From the NCBI GenBank assembly GCA_030041095.1, contig JASHON010000086.1, positions 1 through 40,627 of the forward strand: a stretch of DNA of 40,627 nt. Direction: 5' to 3'. This document shows, one piece after another, positions 16,795 to 24,454 of this stretch (within the stretch, counting starts at the first letter, position 1; each line of letters opens with the position of its first letter). Origin of the DNA: Terriglobia bacterium. Its GTDB lineage: Bacteria; Acidobacteriota; Terriglobia; UBA7540. The notes below the pieces were generated by a model, which saw only the letters and a program-made list of their open reading frames with translations, searched no databases and was not told the origin of the DNA. A program made the position numbers and the translations under genes.

Positions 16795-17757
16795 ATGCCT
16801 GACCGAGACGACCACAGCTCAGCCGAGCAGGAGCTAGAAACGCAGATTGCGGAGCTCGAAGCGGGCACGCCGACAGCAGCCAGCCGCGAGGAAATTGATC
16901 GCCTTCGGTGGCAGTTGGAATCTTTGCGCGCCGGCCCAGGCAGCGCAGCCAGCTCCCATGACGCTTGGCGGCGCGTTTTGCTCGCCCGGCATCCCCAGCG
17001 TCCCTACACTCTCGATTATATTGAATACTTATTTTCGGACTTCACCGAGCTTCATGGCGACCGCCGATATGGTGACGATCCTGCCATCGTCGGGGGCTTG
17101 GCGCGGCTCGAGGGAAGGCCCGTGGTGGTTGTGGGACATCAGAAAGGGCGCGATACCAGGCAGAAAGTGGCCAGGAATTTCGGCATGGCCAAGCCGGAGG
17201 GATATCGGAAGGCGCTTCGCCTGATGAGGCTGGCGGCGAGATTCGGGCTGCCGATTATTACGCTGGTGGACACCCCGGCGGCCTATCCGGGAATCGGCGC
17301 CGAAGAGCGAGGCCAGGCAGAAGCCATCGCCCACAATCTTAAAGAGATTCCCAAGCTCGCGGTACCCATCGTGGTGGTCATTCATGGCGAAGGAGGAAGC
17401 GGGGGCGCGCTGGCGATTGCGATCGGAGACAAAGTGATCATGATGGCCAATGCCGTGTATTCCGTGATCCCCCCTGAGAGCTGCTCGTCGATTCTGTGGC
17501 GCGACTGGGATCACAAGGAGGAAGCGGCGCGCGCGCTCAAGCTGACCGCAGAGGACCTATACGGGTTCGGCATCGTTGACGAAATTGCGCCAGAGCCTCC
17601 GGAAGGCGCCCATCGAGACCCGAAGGCTGCGGCTGAGCTGTTGCGCTCCCTGCTGCTCGCTGCGCTTAACGAGCTCTCGTCTCTGCCGGTGGAAGAGATC
17701 TTGAAGCGGCGCCACGAGCGATTGCGCCATTTGGCGACATTTGTGGAAGGAGATTAG
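16795..17757 (+). CDS. accA: Acetyl-CoA carboxylase carboxyltransferase subunit alpha
   Basis: A 320-residue alpha subunit of the carboxyltransferase that, with AccD, moves CO2 from carboxybiotin to acetyl-CoA, the first step of fatty-acid synthesis in the cytoplasm. Recognisable segments are HPQRPYTLDYIEYLFSDFTELHGDRRYGDDPAIVGG (about 65-100), FGMAKPEGYRKALRLM, VDTPAAYPGIGAEERGQAEAIA and GEGGSGGALAIAIGDKV, with PPESCSSILW near the acyl-CoA site. A coiled-coil-like N-terminus (10-50) is usual for AccA. It starts 3 bp after dnaE and is probably co-transcribed and coupled. Confidence 0.96.
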   Translation: MPDRDDHSSAEQELETQIAELEAGTPTAASREEIDRLRWQLESLRAGPGSAASSHDAWRRVLLARHPQRPYTLDYIEYLFSDFTELHGDRRYGDDPAIVGGLARLEGRPVVVVGHQKGRDTRQKVARNFGMAKPEGYRKALRLMRLAARFGLPIITLVDTPAAYPGIGAEERGQAEAIAHNLKEIPKLAVPIVVVIHGEGGSGGALAIAIGDKVIMMANAVYSVIPPESCSSILWRDWDHKEEAARALKLTAEDLYGFGIVDEIAPEPPEGAHRDPKAAAELLRSLLLAALNELSSLPVEEILKRRHERLRHLATFVEGD

Positions 17758-17866
17758 CCGCCGGAACCCAGATCTCAGTCATCGGCAAGCAGGATCCAAC
17801 TTCCGGCCGGAGGACGGCGAGCTGGCTGAATACTGATGGGTGTTGGCTCGTTGCCGAAAGCTGACT

Positions 17867-18604
17867 TCATGCATGGCTGTGTGCCAGCACTTGGCGGCTC
17901 GGCTTATCTTCAGGGAGTGGCGCTCTGGTCGAGATTTCGGAAAGGTCGAGCCGCTGGTAGATGACGTAAAGAGCCAACTCCAGGCGGTCGGAGACTCCCA
18001 CTTTGTCATAGACGGCGCGCAGGTGGTTTTTGACAGTCTGCTCGCTGATCGCAAGATGCTGGGCAATCTCACGGTTTCGCCATCCTTGCACCAGGTAGCT
18101 GATAATCACTTTTTCCCGGTGGGTGAGCATGTCTACCGGACGTGGAATAGTTAATGGCGTGTCGCCCAGTTGGCGAGCCATTTCTGCAACCTTCTGCTTA
18201 GGGAGCCAGACCTCGCCTTCCACCACTTTGCGTGCGCACTTCACAAAGAGGGCCGGCTCAACGGACTTCAGGATTACGCCCGAAACTCCTGCCTTGACTA
18301 AACGAAGGTGCTCACCGTCGGCCAGTGCAGCCGACGTCACGACAATTTTGCAGCCGGGCGAGGCCGCACGCAGGCGTGCGACCCAGCCAGCGGCCTTCTC
18401 AGGAATCATTTCCGACTGGAAAAAGATGAGATCGGGCTTGAGTTGGCGGGCAAAGTGAATGGCTTGAGGCTCGGTCTCCGCCTCCGCGAGGACGCGCAGG
18501 CTCTCTTCGGCGCCGAAGACCCGGCGAAGGCCCATGCGGAAAATGGGTTCACGGTCAGCAATAAGAATCTGGACTTTACCCCTCGGGCGGCGTTCTTGCT
18601 TCAT
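17867..18604 (-). CDS. LuxR-family response regulator with a degenerate receiver domain
   Basis: A 245-residue regulator with an N-terminal receiver-like domain (about 10-125) and a C-terminal LuxR helix-turn-helix (LTHREKVIISYLVQGWRNREIAQHLAISEQTVKNHLRAVYDKVGV). The receiver keeps the switch Thr/Ser (VVTSA) and the conserved Lys (ILKS), but the phospho-acceptor position (normally DLVLLD) reads DLIFFQ, so Gln63 replaces Asp. The acidic pocket is also reduced (IADRE instead of DD). It therefore is unlikely to be controlled by ordinary phosphorylation. I prefer the ATG at 18604; a TTG at 18622 is possible and neither has a strong Shine-Dalgarno. It is divergent from lpxD and no histidine kinase is adjacent. 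Confidence 0.85.
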   Translation of the reverse strand: MKQERRPRGKVQILIADREPIFRMGLRRVFGAEESLRVLAEAETEPQAIHFARQLKPDLIFFQSEMIPEKAAGWVARLRAASPGCKIVVTSAALADGEHLRLVKAGVSGVILKSVEPALFVKCARKVVEGEVWLPKQKVAEMARQLGDTPLTIPRPVDMLTHREKVIISYLVQGWRNREIAQHLAISEQTVKNHLRAVYDKVGVSDRLELALYVIYQRLDLSEISTRAPLPEDKPSRQVLAHSHA

Positions 18605-18717
18605 AGTTTCATCACGAGACAAGATGGCCTCAGTGGACAGTGAATTCTACGCGCTGCCGCGCATGACTGGACCCCTCCGGAGGGTCGAAGAGTCTATCGG
18701 CAGAAGAGAGGCGACCC

Positions 18718-19743
18718 ATGAAGCTTGGCGAAGTGGCTGGCCGCATTGAATGCAGCCTGGAAGGGCCGGCGGAGATGGAAATCACGGGAGTTGCGGGTTT
18801 GGAAGAAGCAGGCCCTGCCGAATTGTCGTTCCTCGCTAATCCGAAATACGTCCAAAAGGCGGTGGAAACGGGAGCGGGCGCCGTGATTGTGCGCCGAGAG
18901 GTCCGGCTTTCAGGGCGCGCTCTGTTGCGGGCGGATGACCCTTATCTGGCTTTTGCCCGCGCCATCGAGTTGTTCCATGCGCCGGCGCGGCCGGAGCCTG
19001 GCATTCATCCGAGCGCTGTGATTGCCCCCGGCGTCAAGCTTGGCCACAACGCTTCGGTAGGGCCGCATTGCGTGATCGAAGAAGACGTCCTGATGGGTGA
19101 TGATTGCGTGCTGAAAGGCTTTGTGATGATTTATTCCGGCGCGAGAATCGGCGATCGATTCTTTGCCCATTCTCACGCGGTGGTTCGGGAAAGCGTGCAA
19201 ATCGGTGACGACGTGGTTCTGCAGAATGGAGTGGTTGTGGGAGCGGACGGCTTCGGCTTTGCGCGGCAGGCGGACGGCTCGTATTGCAAGATTCTGCAGC
19301 CCGGGCCGGTGGTTATCGAGAACGGGGTTGAAATCCAGGCGAATTCCTGCATCGATCGCCCAAGCGTTGGCGTCACCCGGCTGCGTCGTGGCGTGAAGGT
19401 GGATAATCTCGTTCAGGTGGGCCACGGCTGCGATATCGGCGAAAATACACTGCTTTGCGCCCAGGTGGGGTTGGCTGGCAGCTCCAAGGTAGGCAAGAAC
19501 GTGATTCTTACAGGGCAGGTTGGACTCGCCGGCCACTTAACGGTGGGCGACCATTCAGTGGTGACGCCGCAGTCCGGCGTGCCTGGAGATGTCCCTGCCC
19601 ATAGCATTGTTTCAGGCTCACCCGCCATCGAGCATACGCGGTGGCTCAAAGCCTCGGCGGCCTATTCACGCCTTCCTGAGATCTATTCGTCTCTTCGAAA
19701 GATACGCGACTTCCTGAACGACAAGATGGGAGCGAATCTATAG
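18718..19743 (+). CDS. lpxD: UDP-3-O-acylglucosamine N-acyltransferase
   Basis: A 341-residue acyltransferase that adds the N-linked hydroxyacyl chain to UDP-3-O-acylglucosamine, the third step of lipid A synthesis. The N-terminal LpxD domain (LGEVAGRIECSLEG ... LSFLANPKYVQKA) is followed by left-handed beta-helix hexapeptide repeats from about 95 to 285 (IHPSAVIAPGVKLGHNASVG, VKVDNLVQVGHGCDIG). H236 in VQVGHGCDIG is at the position of the catalytic histidine. The C-terminal helix (RLPEIYSSLRKIRDFL) is normal. AGAGG precedes the ATG. Presence of lpxD is good evidence for an LPS-bearing outer membrane. rbfA follows after 25 bp. Confidence 0.96.
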   Translation: MKLGEVAGRIECSLEGPAEMEITGVAGLEEAGPAELSFLANPKYVQKAVETGAGAVIVRREVRLSGRALLRADDPYLAFARAIELFHAPARPEPGIHPSAVIAPGVKLGHNASVGPHCVIEEDVLMGDDCVLKGFVMIYSGARIGDRFFAHSHAVVRESVQIGDDVVLQNGVVVGADGFGFARQADGSYCKILQPGPVVIENGVEIQANSCIDRPSVGVTRLRRGVKVDNLVQVGHGCDIGENTLLCAQVGLAGSSKVGKNVILTGQVGLAGHLTVGDHSVVTPQSGVPGDVPAHSIVSGSPAIEHTRWLKASAAYSRLPEIYSSLRKIRDFLNDKMGANL

Positions 19744-19768
19744 ACTCCCGTCCGGGTACAATCAAGCT

Positions 19769-20125
19769 ATGCCGAGCAATTCGCATCGGGCAGACCGGCT
19801 GGCTGACCAGATTCGTGAAGACGTAGCGGATCTCGTCAACCGGCAGTTGTGCGATCCCCGAATCGGGTTTACGACCGTCACTCGGGTGGAGCTGAGCGCG
19901 GACTTCCAGTTTGCCCGGGTTTTCGTCAGTGTGCTGGGCGATGAGAGCGCCAGGCAACAAACGCTTGAAGGACTGGCAAGGGCCACAGGTTACGTCCGCC
20001 ACGAGATCGGCCGCCGGCTGCGGCTGCGGCGCGTGCCGGAGGTTGCGTTCGTTCTGGATCGCAGTCCCGAAGAAGCCCTTCGACTCGAACAACTTATCGA
20101 AAAGCTTCACGAAGAGAAACAGTAA
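19769..20125 (+). CDS. rbfA: 30S ribosome-binding factor A
   Basis: A 118-residue RbfA, a KH-fold assembly factor that binds the 30S subunit and assists 16S rRNA 5'-end maturation and cold adaptation. The sequence runs RADRLADQIREDVADLVNRQLCDPRIGFTTVTRVELSADFQFARVFVSVLG, then the C-terminal helix GRRLRLRRVPEVAFVLDRSPEEALRLEQLI, both diagnostic. Length is typical. No Shine-Dalgarno is visible; TACAAT lies only 6 bp before the ATG, so either a near-leaderless transcript or coupling to lpxD is possible. truB follows after a 161 bp spacer that contains an inverted repeat. Confidence 0.95.
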   Translation: MPSNSHRADRLADQIREDVADLVNRQLCDPRIGFTTVTRVELSADFQFARVFVSVLGDESARQQTLEGLARATGYVRHEIGRRLRLRRVPEVAFVLDRSPEEALRLEQLIEKLHEEKQ

Positions 20126-20141
20126 GGCGTGAACAATCAGC

Positions 20142-20284
20142 TATCAGCAATCAGCAGCCAGCTATTGGCAGCCAGTTCGGAAGCTCAACATAGCCTACCG
20201 GCGAGCCAACCACCGGCCGAGGCGAAGACGGGAGTGCTGAAAGCTGTTAGCTGAAAGCTGTTTGCTGGCTGCAGATTGCTGATT
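20142..20284. repeat. Inverted-repeat-bounded spacer between rbfA and truB
   Basis: Arms at 20142-20162 and 20264-20284 are 21 bp each and match in 19 positions when one is inverted. They enclose about 100 bp with many AGCTGAAAGCTGTTAGCTG-type and CAGCAATCAGC-type short repeats. The right arm ends 2 bp before the truB ATG. Similar CAGCAATCAG strings occur at about 5230-5260, upstream of the TolC-family gene. It is non-coding, and origin as a small dispersed repeat is inferred. Confidence 0.6.
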
Positions 20285-20286
20285 TT

Positions 20287-21213
20287 ATGGACCAGGAAAT
20301 CTCCGGCGTTCTGGTGATCGATAAACCGGCAGGGTTCACGTCACACGATGTGGTGGCGCGGGTGCGCCGCATTCTCGGCACACGCCGCGTGGGTCATTTT
20401 GGCACGCTTGATCCTTTCGCAACCGGGGTCCTGCCGCTCTCCATCGGCAAGGCCACGCGCTTTGCCCAGTTCTACTTGAAATCACGCAAAGCCTACGAGG
20501 GATCCATCCGCGTCGGGTTCGCCACAGATACCTACGACGCCACCGGAAAGCCCCTGGCGGCGCCGAGCGACTGCCGTCCAAACCGGCAAGCTCTGGAGAA
20601 GGCCTTCCGCGAGTTCACGGGACGCATCTGGCAGATACCACCTCCGTTTTCCGCCAAGCGTGTGGCCGGCGTGCGCGCGTACAAGCTTGCGCGCAAGCAC
20701 CAGGAGGTTTCGCTCGCCCCGGTAGAGGTAGAAATATATGCGCTGGAACTTCTGGCCTATGAGGAGTCAGGTGACACGGCCCGATTCGCTGTGGAATGCT
20801 CTGGAGGCACTTATGTCCGATCGCTCGCGCACGATATCGGACAGCGTCTGCAGTGTCCCTCCCACCTTGCCAGCCTGCGACGAACAGCCGTGGCGGAATT
20901 CAAGGAAGGTCGGACAATCTCACTCGAGCGGTTGGAAGAGACCGTGAAGCAAGGAGCGCTCGAAAGCGTGCTGATTCCACCCGAGGCTCTCCTGCCCGAA
21001 TGCCTGGAACTGATCGTGCGCGCCCGGGAAGAAGCGAACGTGCGCCACGGCCACTCGTTCGAGCTGGGGCACGCCATCCTCCAGCGCGCCGACAAGCCCG
21101 GAACAGCGCCCGTTACGACACTCTTGAAAATCCTCAGTGCGGATCGACGCCTCATCGCCATCGCACGCCACGTCACAGGCAACATTTATCATCCGGATGT
21201 GGTGCTGGGTTAG
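20287..21213 (+). CDS. truB: tRNA pseudouridine(55) synthase
   Basis: A 308-residue enzyme that isomerises U55 to pseudouridine in the T-loop of tRNAs. The catalytic motif GHFGTLDPFATGVLP has D42; SGVLVIDKPAGFTSHDVVARVR (6-27) and YEGSIRVGFATDTYDATG are typical, as is the RIWQIPPPFSAKRVAGVRAYKLAR stretch. The C-terminal part (about 230-300) is the PUA-like tail. The ATG at 20287 has no Shine-Dalgarno because the inverted repeat abuts it; no alternative start nearby fits better, since DQEISGVLV is the family N-terminus. rbfA-truB is a widespread gene pair in ribosome/tRNA maturation clusters. Confidence 0.95.
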   Translation: MDQEISGVLVIDKPAGFTSHDVVARVRRILGTRRVGHFGTLDPFATGVLPLSIGKATRFAQFYLKSRKAYEGSIRVGFATDTYDATGKPLAAPSDCRPNRQALEKAFREFTGRIWQIPPPFSAKRVAGVRAYKLARKHQEVSLAPVEVEIYALELLAYEESGDTARFAVECSGGTYVRSLAHDIGQRLQCPSHLASLRRTAVAEFKEGRTISLERLEETVKQGALESVLIPPEALLPECLELIVRAREEANVRHGHSFELGHAILQRADKPGTAPVTTLLKILSADRRLIAIARHVTGNIYHPDVVLG

Positions 21214-21254
21214 CCGGCCGGCATTTCCCCCGGGCCGGTTGCCGAAAAACGTCA

Positions 21255-21340
21255 GTCTGCCATGCTGAGCGTGCCCAAGTATCTCTGTATCGCTTTGGGA
21301 ACAAATGCCGGGATTCTCCGCTTGGCGCGGATGACAGGCA
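21255..21340. repeat. Degenerate dispersed-repeat-like element downstream of truB
   Basis: The stretch has imperfect inverted ends (GTCTGCCATGCTGAGCG at the left; GCGCGGATGACAGGC at the right) around ATCTCTGTAT and GGGATTCTCCGCTTGG. It resembles the GTCATCCTGAGCG ... GGATTCTTCGC ... GAATGACA elements that I recall from many soil bacterial genomes. Only one decayed copy is present here, so the assignment rests on memory of the pattern. Confidence 0.4.
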
Positions 21341-21377
21341 ACCGGAAAGGTCTTCATCAAACTGCTAAAGTCTTTTG

Positions 21378-21405
21378 TTGACATTCCCCGCACGGATTCT
21401 ATAAT
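21378..21405 (+). promoter_or_regulatory. Near-consensus sigma70 promoter for thiD
   Basis: TTGACA at 21378-21383 and TATAAT at 21400-21405 are both perfect, with a 16 bp spacer. The start codon of thiD is at 21445, so the leader is about 33 nt and too short for a TPP riboswitch. AGGAAG precedes the GTG start. Confidence 0.75.
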
Positions 21406-21444
21406 CGCATAAGCGTAGCGATTGAAGAAGGACCCAGGAAGCTC

Positions 21445-22314
21445 GTGAACGCGCCGTCGAACCACTCATCTTCTCCGGCAGCCTCACCCGTTGTTTTGGC
21501 CATTGCAGGTTTTGACCCGTCGGCTGGTGCCGGAATTGCCGCTGACCTCAAAACGTTTGCGGCGCATAATTGTTACGGCGTCGCCGCTATTACAGCCCTC
21601 ACCGTTCAAAACTCACAAACCGTGAGCGGCGTCTACCCGGTGGAGGCGCAGCAGCTCCGTGAAAGCATTGACGCTTTGTTCGCAGACGGCCGAATCGCCT
21701 CCGTTAAGATCGGCATGCTAGGGACTTCGGCCAACGCGGAGGTGGTGTACGAGGCTCTGGTGAATCGGGCGCCGATTCCGATTGTTCTTGATCCCGTGTT
21801 TCGATCCTCAAGCGGACGGGAACTGCTCGATGGAGAAGGGGTTCGCGTGTTGCGGGAACGGTTACTCGAGCGGGCAACCGTCGTCACGCCCAATTTGGAG
21901 GAGGCCGCTGCGCTAACTTCCATGAAAGTGAGCAACGTCGAGGAGATGAAGGCTGCGGCCCGGCGACTGGTGGAGATGGGAGCACGTGCTGCGGTGGTGA
22001 CCGGCGGGCATTTAGATCGCGCCGTCGATGCCTTCTGTGACGGCATCACCTGCGAAACGTTCGCCGGTGATAAAGTCAAACCGGATAACACCCACGGGAC
22101 CGGCTGCGCGTTTTCCTCGGCCATCGCCTCCAACCTTGCCCTGGGACGGCAACTCCGCGACGCTATCGTGCTGGCCAAGGCTTATGTGACCGAGGCCATC
22201 CGCAAGGCTTTCTCCACGGGGCCGGGCCGCCTGCCGCTGCACCATTTTTACCGAATGCAGGAAGGAAGCCGCGTGGCCGATCACGCCCCGGCGGTCTCGG
22301 ATGCTGTTTTGTGA
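21445..22314 (+). CDS. thiD: Hydroxymethylpyrimidine/phosphomethylpyrimidine kinase
   Basis: A 289-residue ribokinase-fold kinase that phosphorylates HMP and HMP-P to HMP-PP for thiamine synthesis. The N-terminal segment VLAIAGFDPSAGAGIAADLKTFAAHNCYGVAAITALTVQN is diagnostic; LDPVFRSSSG and the anion hole NTHGTGCAFSSAIA with C221 match the family. It starts with GTG at 21445, preceded by AGGAAG at the right distance. No other thi genes are in the window and there is no TPP riboswitch. The promoter at 21378-21405 and a terminator hairpin at 22359-22385 suggest a single-gene unit. Confidence 0.94.
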   Translation: MNAPSNHSSSPAASPVVLAIAGFDPSAGAGIAADLKTFAAHNCYGVAAITALTVQNSQTVSGVYPVEAQQLRESIDALFADGRIASVKIGMLGTSANAEVVYEALVNRAPIPIVLDPVFRSSSGRELLDGEGVRVLRERLLERATVVTPNLEEAAALTSMKVSNVEEMKAAARRLVEMGARAAVVTGGHLDRAVDAFCDGITCETFAGDKVKPDNTHGTGCAFSSAIASNLALGRQLRDAIVLAKAYVTEAIRKAFSTGPGRLPLHHFYRMQEGSRVADHAPAVSDAVL

Positions 22315-22358
22315 GCCGGGCGCTGCAGTGTGGGAAACTCAGCCGAACGAGCGGCTTA

Positions 22359-22385
22359 CGCTTGCGGCGGAATCAAGCGATTTTT
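22359..22385 (+). terminator. Rho-independent terminator after thiD
   Basis: CGCTTG (22359-22364) and CAAGCG (22374-22379) form a 6 bp stem with a 9 nt loop, followed by ATTTTT. It lies 45 bp beyond the thiD stop. The stem is short but the T tract is clear. Confidence 0.5.
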
Positions 22386-22575
22386 CTCTTCCGGGCGGTG
22401 TGTTAGAATGAAGCTGGTTGTGCCCGGAAAGAAGCGAAAGGAGGACCGGTGGGCCTGCTTTCTTGGAAGGGCAACTCCCCTCGGTCGTAGAACATCTCCT
22501 GAAAGGGGCAAGATTGAGGCAGAGAGTGCGCACGGAGATGCGTAGCTCGATTCCGCCCCCCGATTGAAGGTCTGG

Positions 22576-23676
22576 ATGTCAACCACGGATTCGGTACGCG
22601 GTAGTGGCAAGCCTGTCGGCCCCGGGAGTCAGCGTAATCCCGGCGAGCCGTCCTTTCACGCGGTCCAGCTTGAGTCCGGCTCCTTGCTCAGTTCGCTTTG
22701 GCAGCAAATCAAAGAGGTCACCCGCGGCCCTAAGCTCACCGTTCCGAAAGAATACTACCGGGGCGAGGTGCGCCTGCCCGTCTCTGAGATGAGTTCTCCG
22801 CTGGGCAGCCTCATCGAATCGTTTCGCAGCCTCTTCGAAAAACCGGAACCGCCGTCGATTCCCATCACCTCTCAGCCAATTGAGGTTCAGGACATCTGGC
22901 AGGATTACAAGCCTCAGTGGTATTCGGGCGTTAACAGTATCCTGATCGTTGCATTCCTTTTGGCGATGGTGATCATGCCTTCGCTCGTTCATGTTGAGCC
23001 TATGTCGATTCCCAACAACACTCAGCTCACTCAAGTGATGCTGAACATGCCGGACGTTTCCATGCCGCCCGCTCTGAAAAAATTAGGAGGCGGAGGCGGA
23101 GGCGACAGGTCTCCTACGCCTGCTTCGAAGGGTGAGGCGCCGAAGTTCTCCTGGCGTCAATTCACACCACCCGTAGCAAAGGTGACGATTACCCAGCCCA
23201 AGCTCCCGATGACTCCAACGCTTCTGGGCCCGCCACAGATCAAGCTTCCGGATGTCGCGATGAACGTGTGGGGCAATCCCAATGGTCTCCCTGGCCCTCC
23301 TTCGATGGGTACCGGCAGTGGCACTGGAATCGGACCGGGTAACGGGGCAGGATTTGGGCCGGGCAGCGATGCCGGCTACGGCAACGGTGTGTTTAGCCCC
23401 GGCGGAGATGTCAGCAGCCCGATTCCAATTTACCAGCCCGAACCGCAATATTCGGAAAGAGCCCGTGAAGCCAAATATCAAGGCACGGACGTTCTCTCCA
23501 TTATCGTTACCGCACAGGGCAACGTCGAGGACGTTCAGGTGGTCAGACCACTGGGTTTGGGATTGGATGAAAATGCGGTTAAGGCCGTGAAGACCTGGAA
23601 GTTCAGGCCAGCGATGCGCAACGATCATCCCGTCGCCGTTCGAGTCGACGTTGAAGTCACCTTCCGGCTGTTTTAA
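22576..23676 (+). CDS. TonB-like energy transducer protein
   Basis: A 366-residue inner-membrane protein with a C-terminal TonB domain. A cytoplasmic N-terminal segment (1-115) is unusually long for TonB. One membrane helix lies near 120-142 (NSILIVAFLLAMVIMPSLV). A periplasmic Pro/Gly-rich spacer (about 165-285, with GTGIGPGNGAGFGPG repeats) leads to the TonB C-domain (YQPEPQYSERAREAKYQGTDVLSIIVTAQGNVEDVQVVRPLGLGLDENAVKAVKTWKFRPA). TonB couples the proton motive force to outer-membrane receptors; no exbB/exbD is here. The ATG at 22576 with GAAGG 5 nt upstream was chosen over a TTG at 22564. The 261 bp before it hold the thiD terminator and a TTAGAAT -10-like string near 22403. Confidence 0.85.
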   Translation: MSTTDSVRGSGKPVGPGSQRNPGEPSFHAVQLESGSLLSSLWQQIKEVTRGPKLTVPKEYYRGEVRLPVSEMSSPLGSLIESFRSLFEKPEPPSIPITSQPIEVQDIWQDYKPQWYSGVNSILIVAFLLAMVIMPSLVHVEPMSIPNNTQLTQVMLNMPDVSMPPALKKLGGGGGGDRSPTPASKGEAPKFSWRQFTPPVAKVTITQPKLPMTPTLLGPPQIKLPDVAMNVWGNPNGLPGPPSMGTGSGTGIGPGNGAGFGPGSDAGYGNGVFSPGGDVSSPIPIYQPEPQYSERAREAKYQGTDVLSIIVTAQGNVEDVQVVRPLGLGLDENAVKAVKTWKFRPAMRNDHPVAVRVDVEVTFRLF

Positions 23677-23682
23677 CTCCGA

Positions 23683-24336
23683 TTAAATCAATCTGTGCCG
23701 TGTCGCTTTCACGACGGCTTCCAGCCGGTTGCGCGTGTGAAGCTTCAGGTTGACGTGATGGAGGTGGTTGCGCAGCGTGTGGGGCGCAATGTTGAGGTCT
23801 CGCGCCGCCGCTGCGGGTGCTTTCCCTTCCGCCAGCAGGCGCAGGACCTTGCGCTCTTGCGGAGTAAGCGGCATCACGGGGGCAAGTTGTTCACTTTCGC
23901 CCTGGAGGGAAGAAATCTGGCGCGCTACGGCAACCAGCCGCTGCGCCAGGTCATCGCGGGCCTTTCTCTTGCCGATGTCCCGGGCGAGATGGACCACGAG
24001 ACGCCGGTTCGTCCGCTTATCGATCCAGACGAGAATGGAGATATTCGCCCAAACCCGCTTTCCCGATTTCGTCTGAACTTCTACATCGTAATTTCCGATT
24101 TCGCGGCCATGCAACGCAGAATCAAGGACAGCGCACTGCTCCGCGCAAACTGGAGTGCCTAGCGCATCGCGCCCTTTGAACAATTGGGCGCACGGCTTGT
24201 CGATCACCTCCCGGGCCGCATATCCGAAAAAGCCTTCCGCCGCGTGGTTCCACGAGCAGATCAATCCGCGCTCGTTTACCGTGTACGCCGCGTCAGAGGT
24301 CGAGTCCAGAAACTCAAATAACTCCCGCTCGAGCAT
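23683..24336 (-). CDS. PAS-LuxR transcriptional regulator
   Basis: A 217-residue regulator with an N-terminal PAS domain (about 5-125: FLDSTSDAAYTVNERGLICSWNHAAEGFFGYAAREVIDKPC ... VWANISILVWIDKRTNRRLVVHLARDI) and a LuxR-type HTH (157-217: LTPQERKVLRLLAEG ... HTLRNHLHHVNLKLHTRNRLEAV). The PAS core contains C49, C64 and C68 (GTPVCAEQCAVL), an arrangement that could bind metal or a cluster, but this is inference. GGAGGG lies about 8 nt upstream of the ATG at 24336. It is divergent from an Rrf2 gene with a shared 118 bp control region. The signal is unknown. Confidence 0.87.
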   Translation of the reverse strand: MLERELFEFLDSTSDAAYTVNERGLICSWNHAAEGFFGYAAREVIDKPCAQLFKGRDALGTPVCAEQCAVLDSALHGREIGNYDVEVQTKSGKRVWANISILVWIDKRTNRRLVVHLARDIGKRKARDDLAQRLVAVARQISSLQGESEQLAPVMPLTPQERKVLRLLAEGKAPAAAARDLNIAPHTLRNHLHHVNLKLHTRNRLEAVVKATRHRLI

Positions 24337-24385
24337 CCAATCTCCCTCCGTGACAAAAATACCCTTCTATGGGACAAGCGAGCGA

Positions 24386-24414
24386 TTGACCCTCTCCAGG
24401 CAAAGATGCAAATT
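24386..24414 (+). promoter_or_regulatory. Possible promoter for the Rrf2 gene
   Basis: TTGACC (24386-24391) and a weak CAAATT (24409-24414) are 17 bp apart. The -10 region overlaps the palindrome at 24411-24422, as expected for an autoregulated promoter. The -10 match is poor. Confidence 0.3.
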
Positions 24415-24422
24415 CATGAATT
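24411..24422. promoter_or_regulatory. Perfect palindrome AATTCATGAATT between divergent regulators
   Basis: A 12 bp perfect palindrome lies in the control region between the PAS-LuxR gene and the Rrf2 gene, 32 bp before the Rrf2 start codon. Its position fits an operator for one of the two flanking regulators. The binding protein is inferred, not shown. Confidence 0.45.
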
Positions 24423-24454
24423 GAGGATAGCCAAGTCATGTGGAGGTGTCTATC

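Noticed and set aside
21214-21444. TPP riboswitch upstream of thiD
   Set aside because: The strong promoter leaves only about 33 nt of leader, and no conserved CUGAGA/thi-box pattern is seen.
22330-22545. A 71-codon frame before the TonB-like gene
   Set aside because: It runs through the thiD terminator region, has a poor start and shows no family resemblance.
24401-24422. An NsrR-type operator (AAGATGC half-site) before the Rrf2 gene
   Set aside because: One half-site-like string is present but the inverted partner is missing; only the AATTCATGAATT palindrome is supported.
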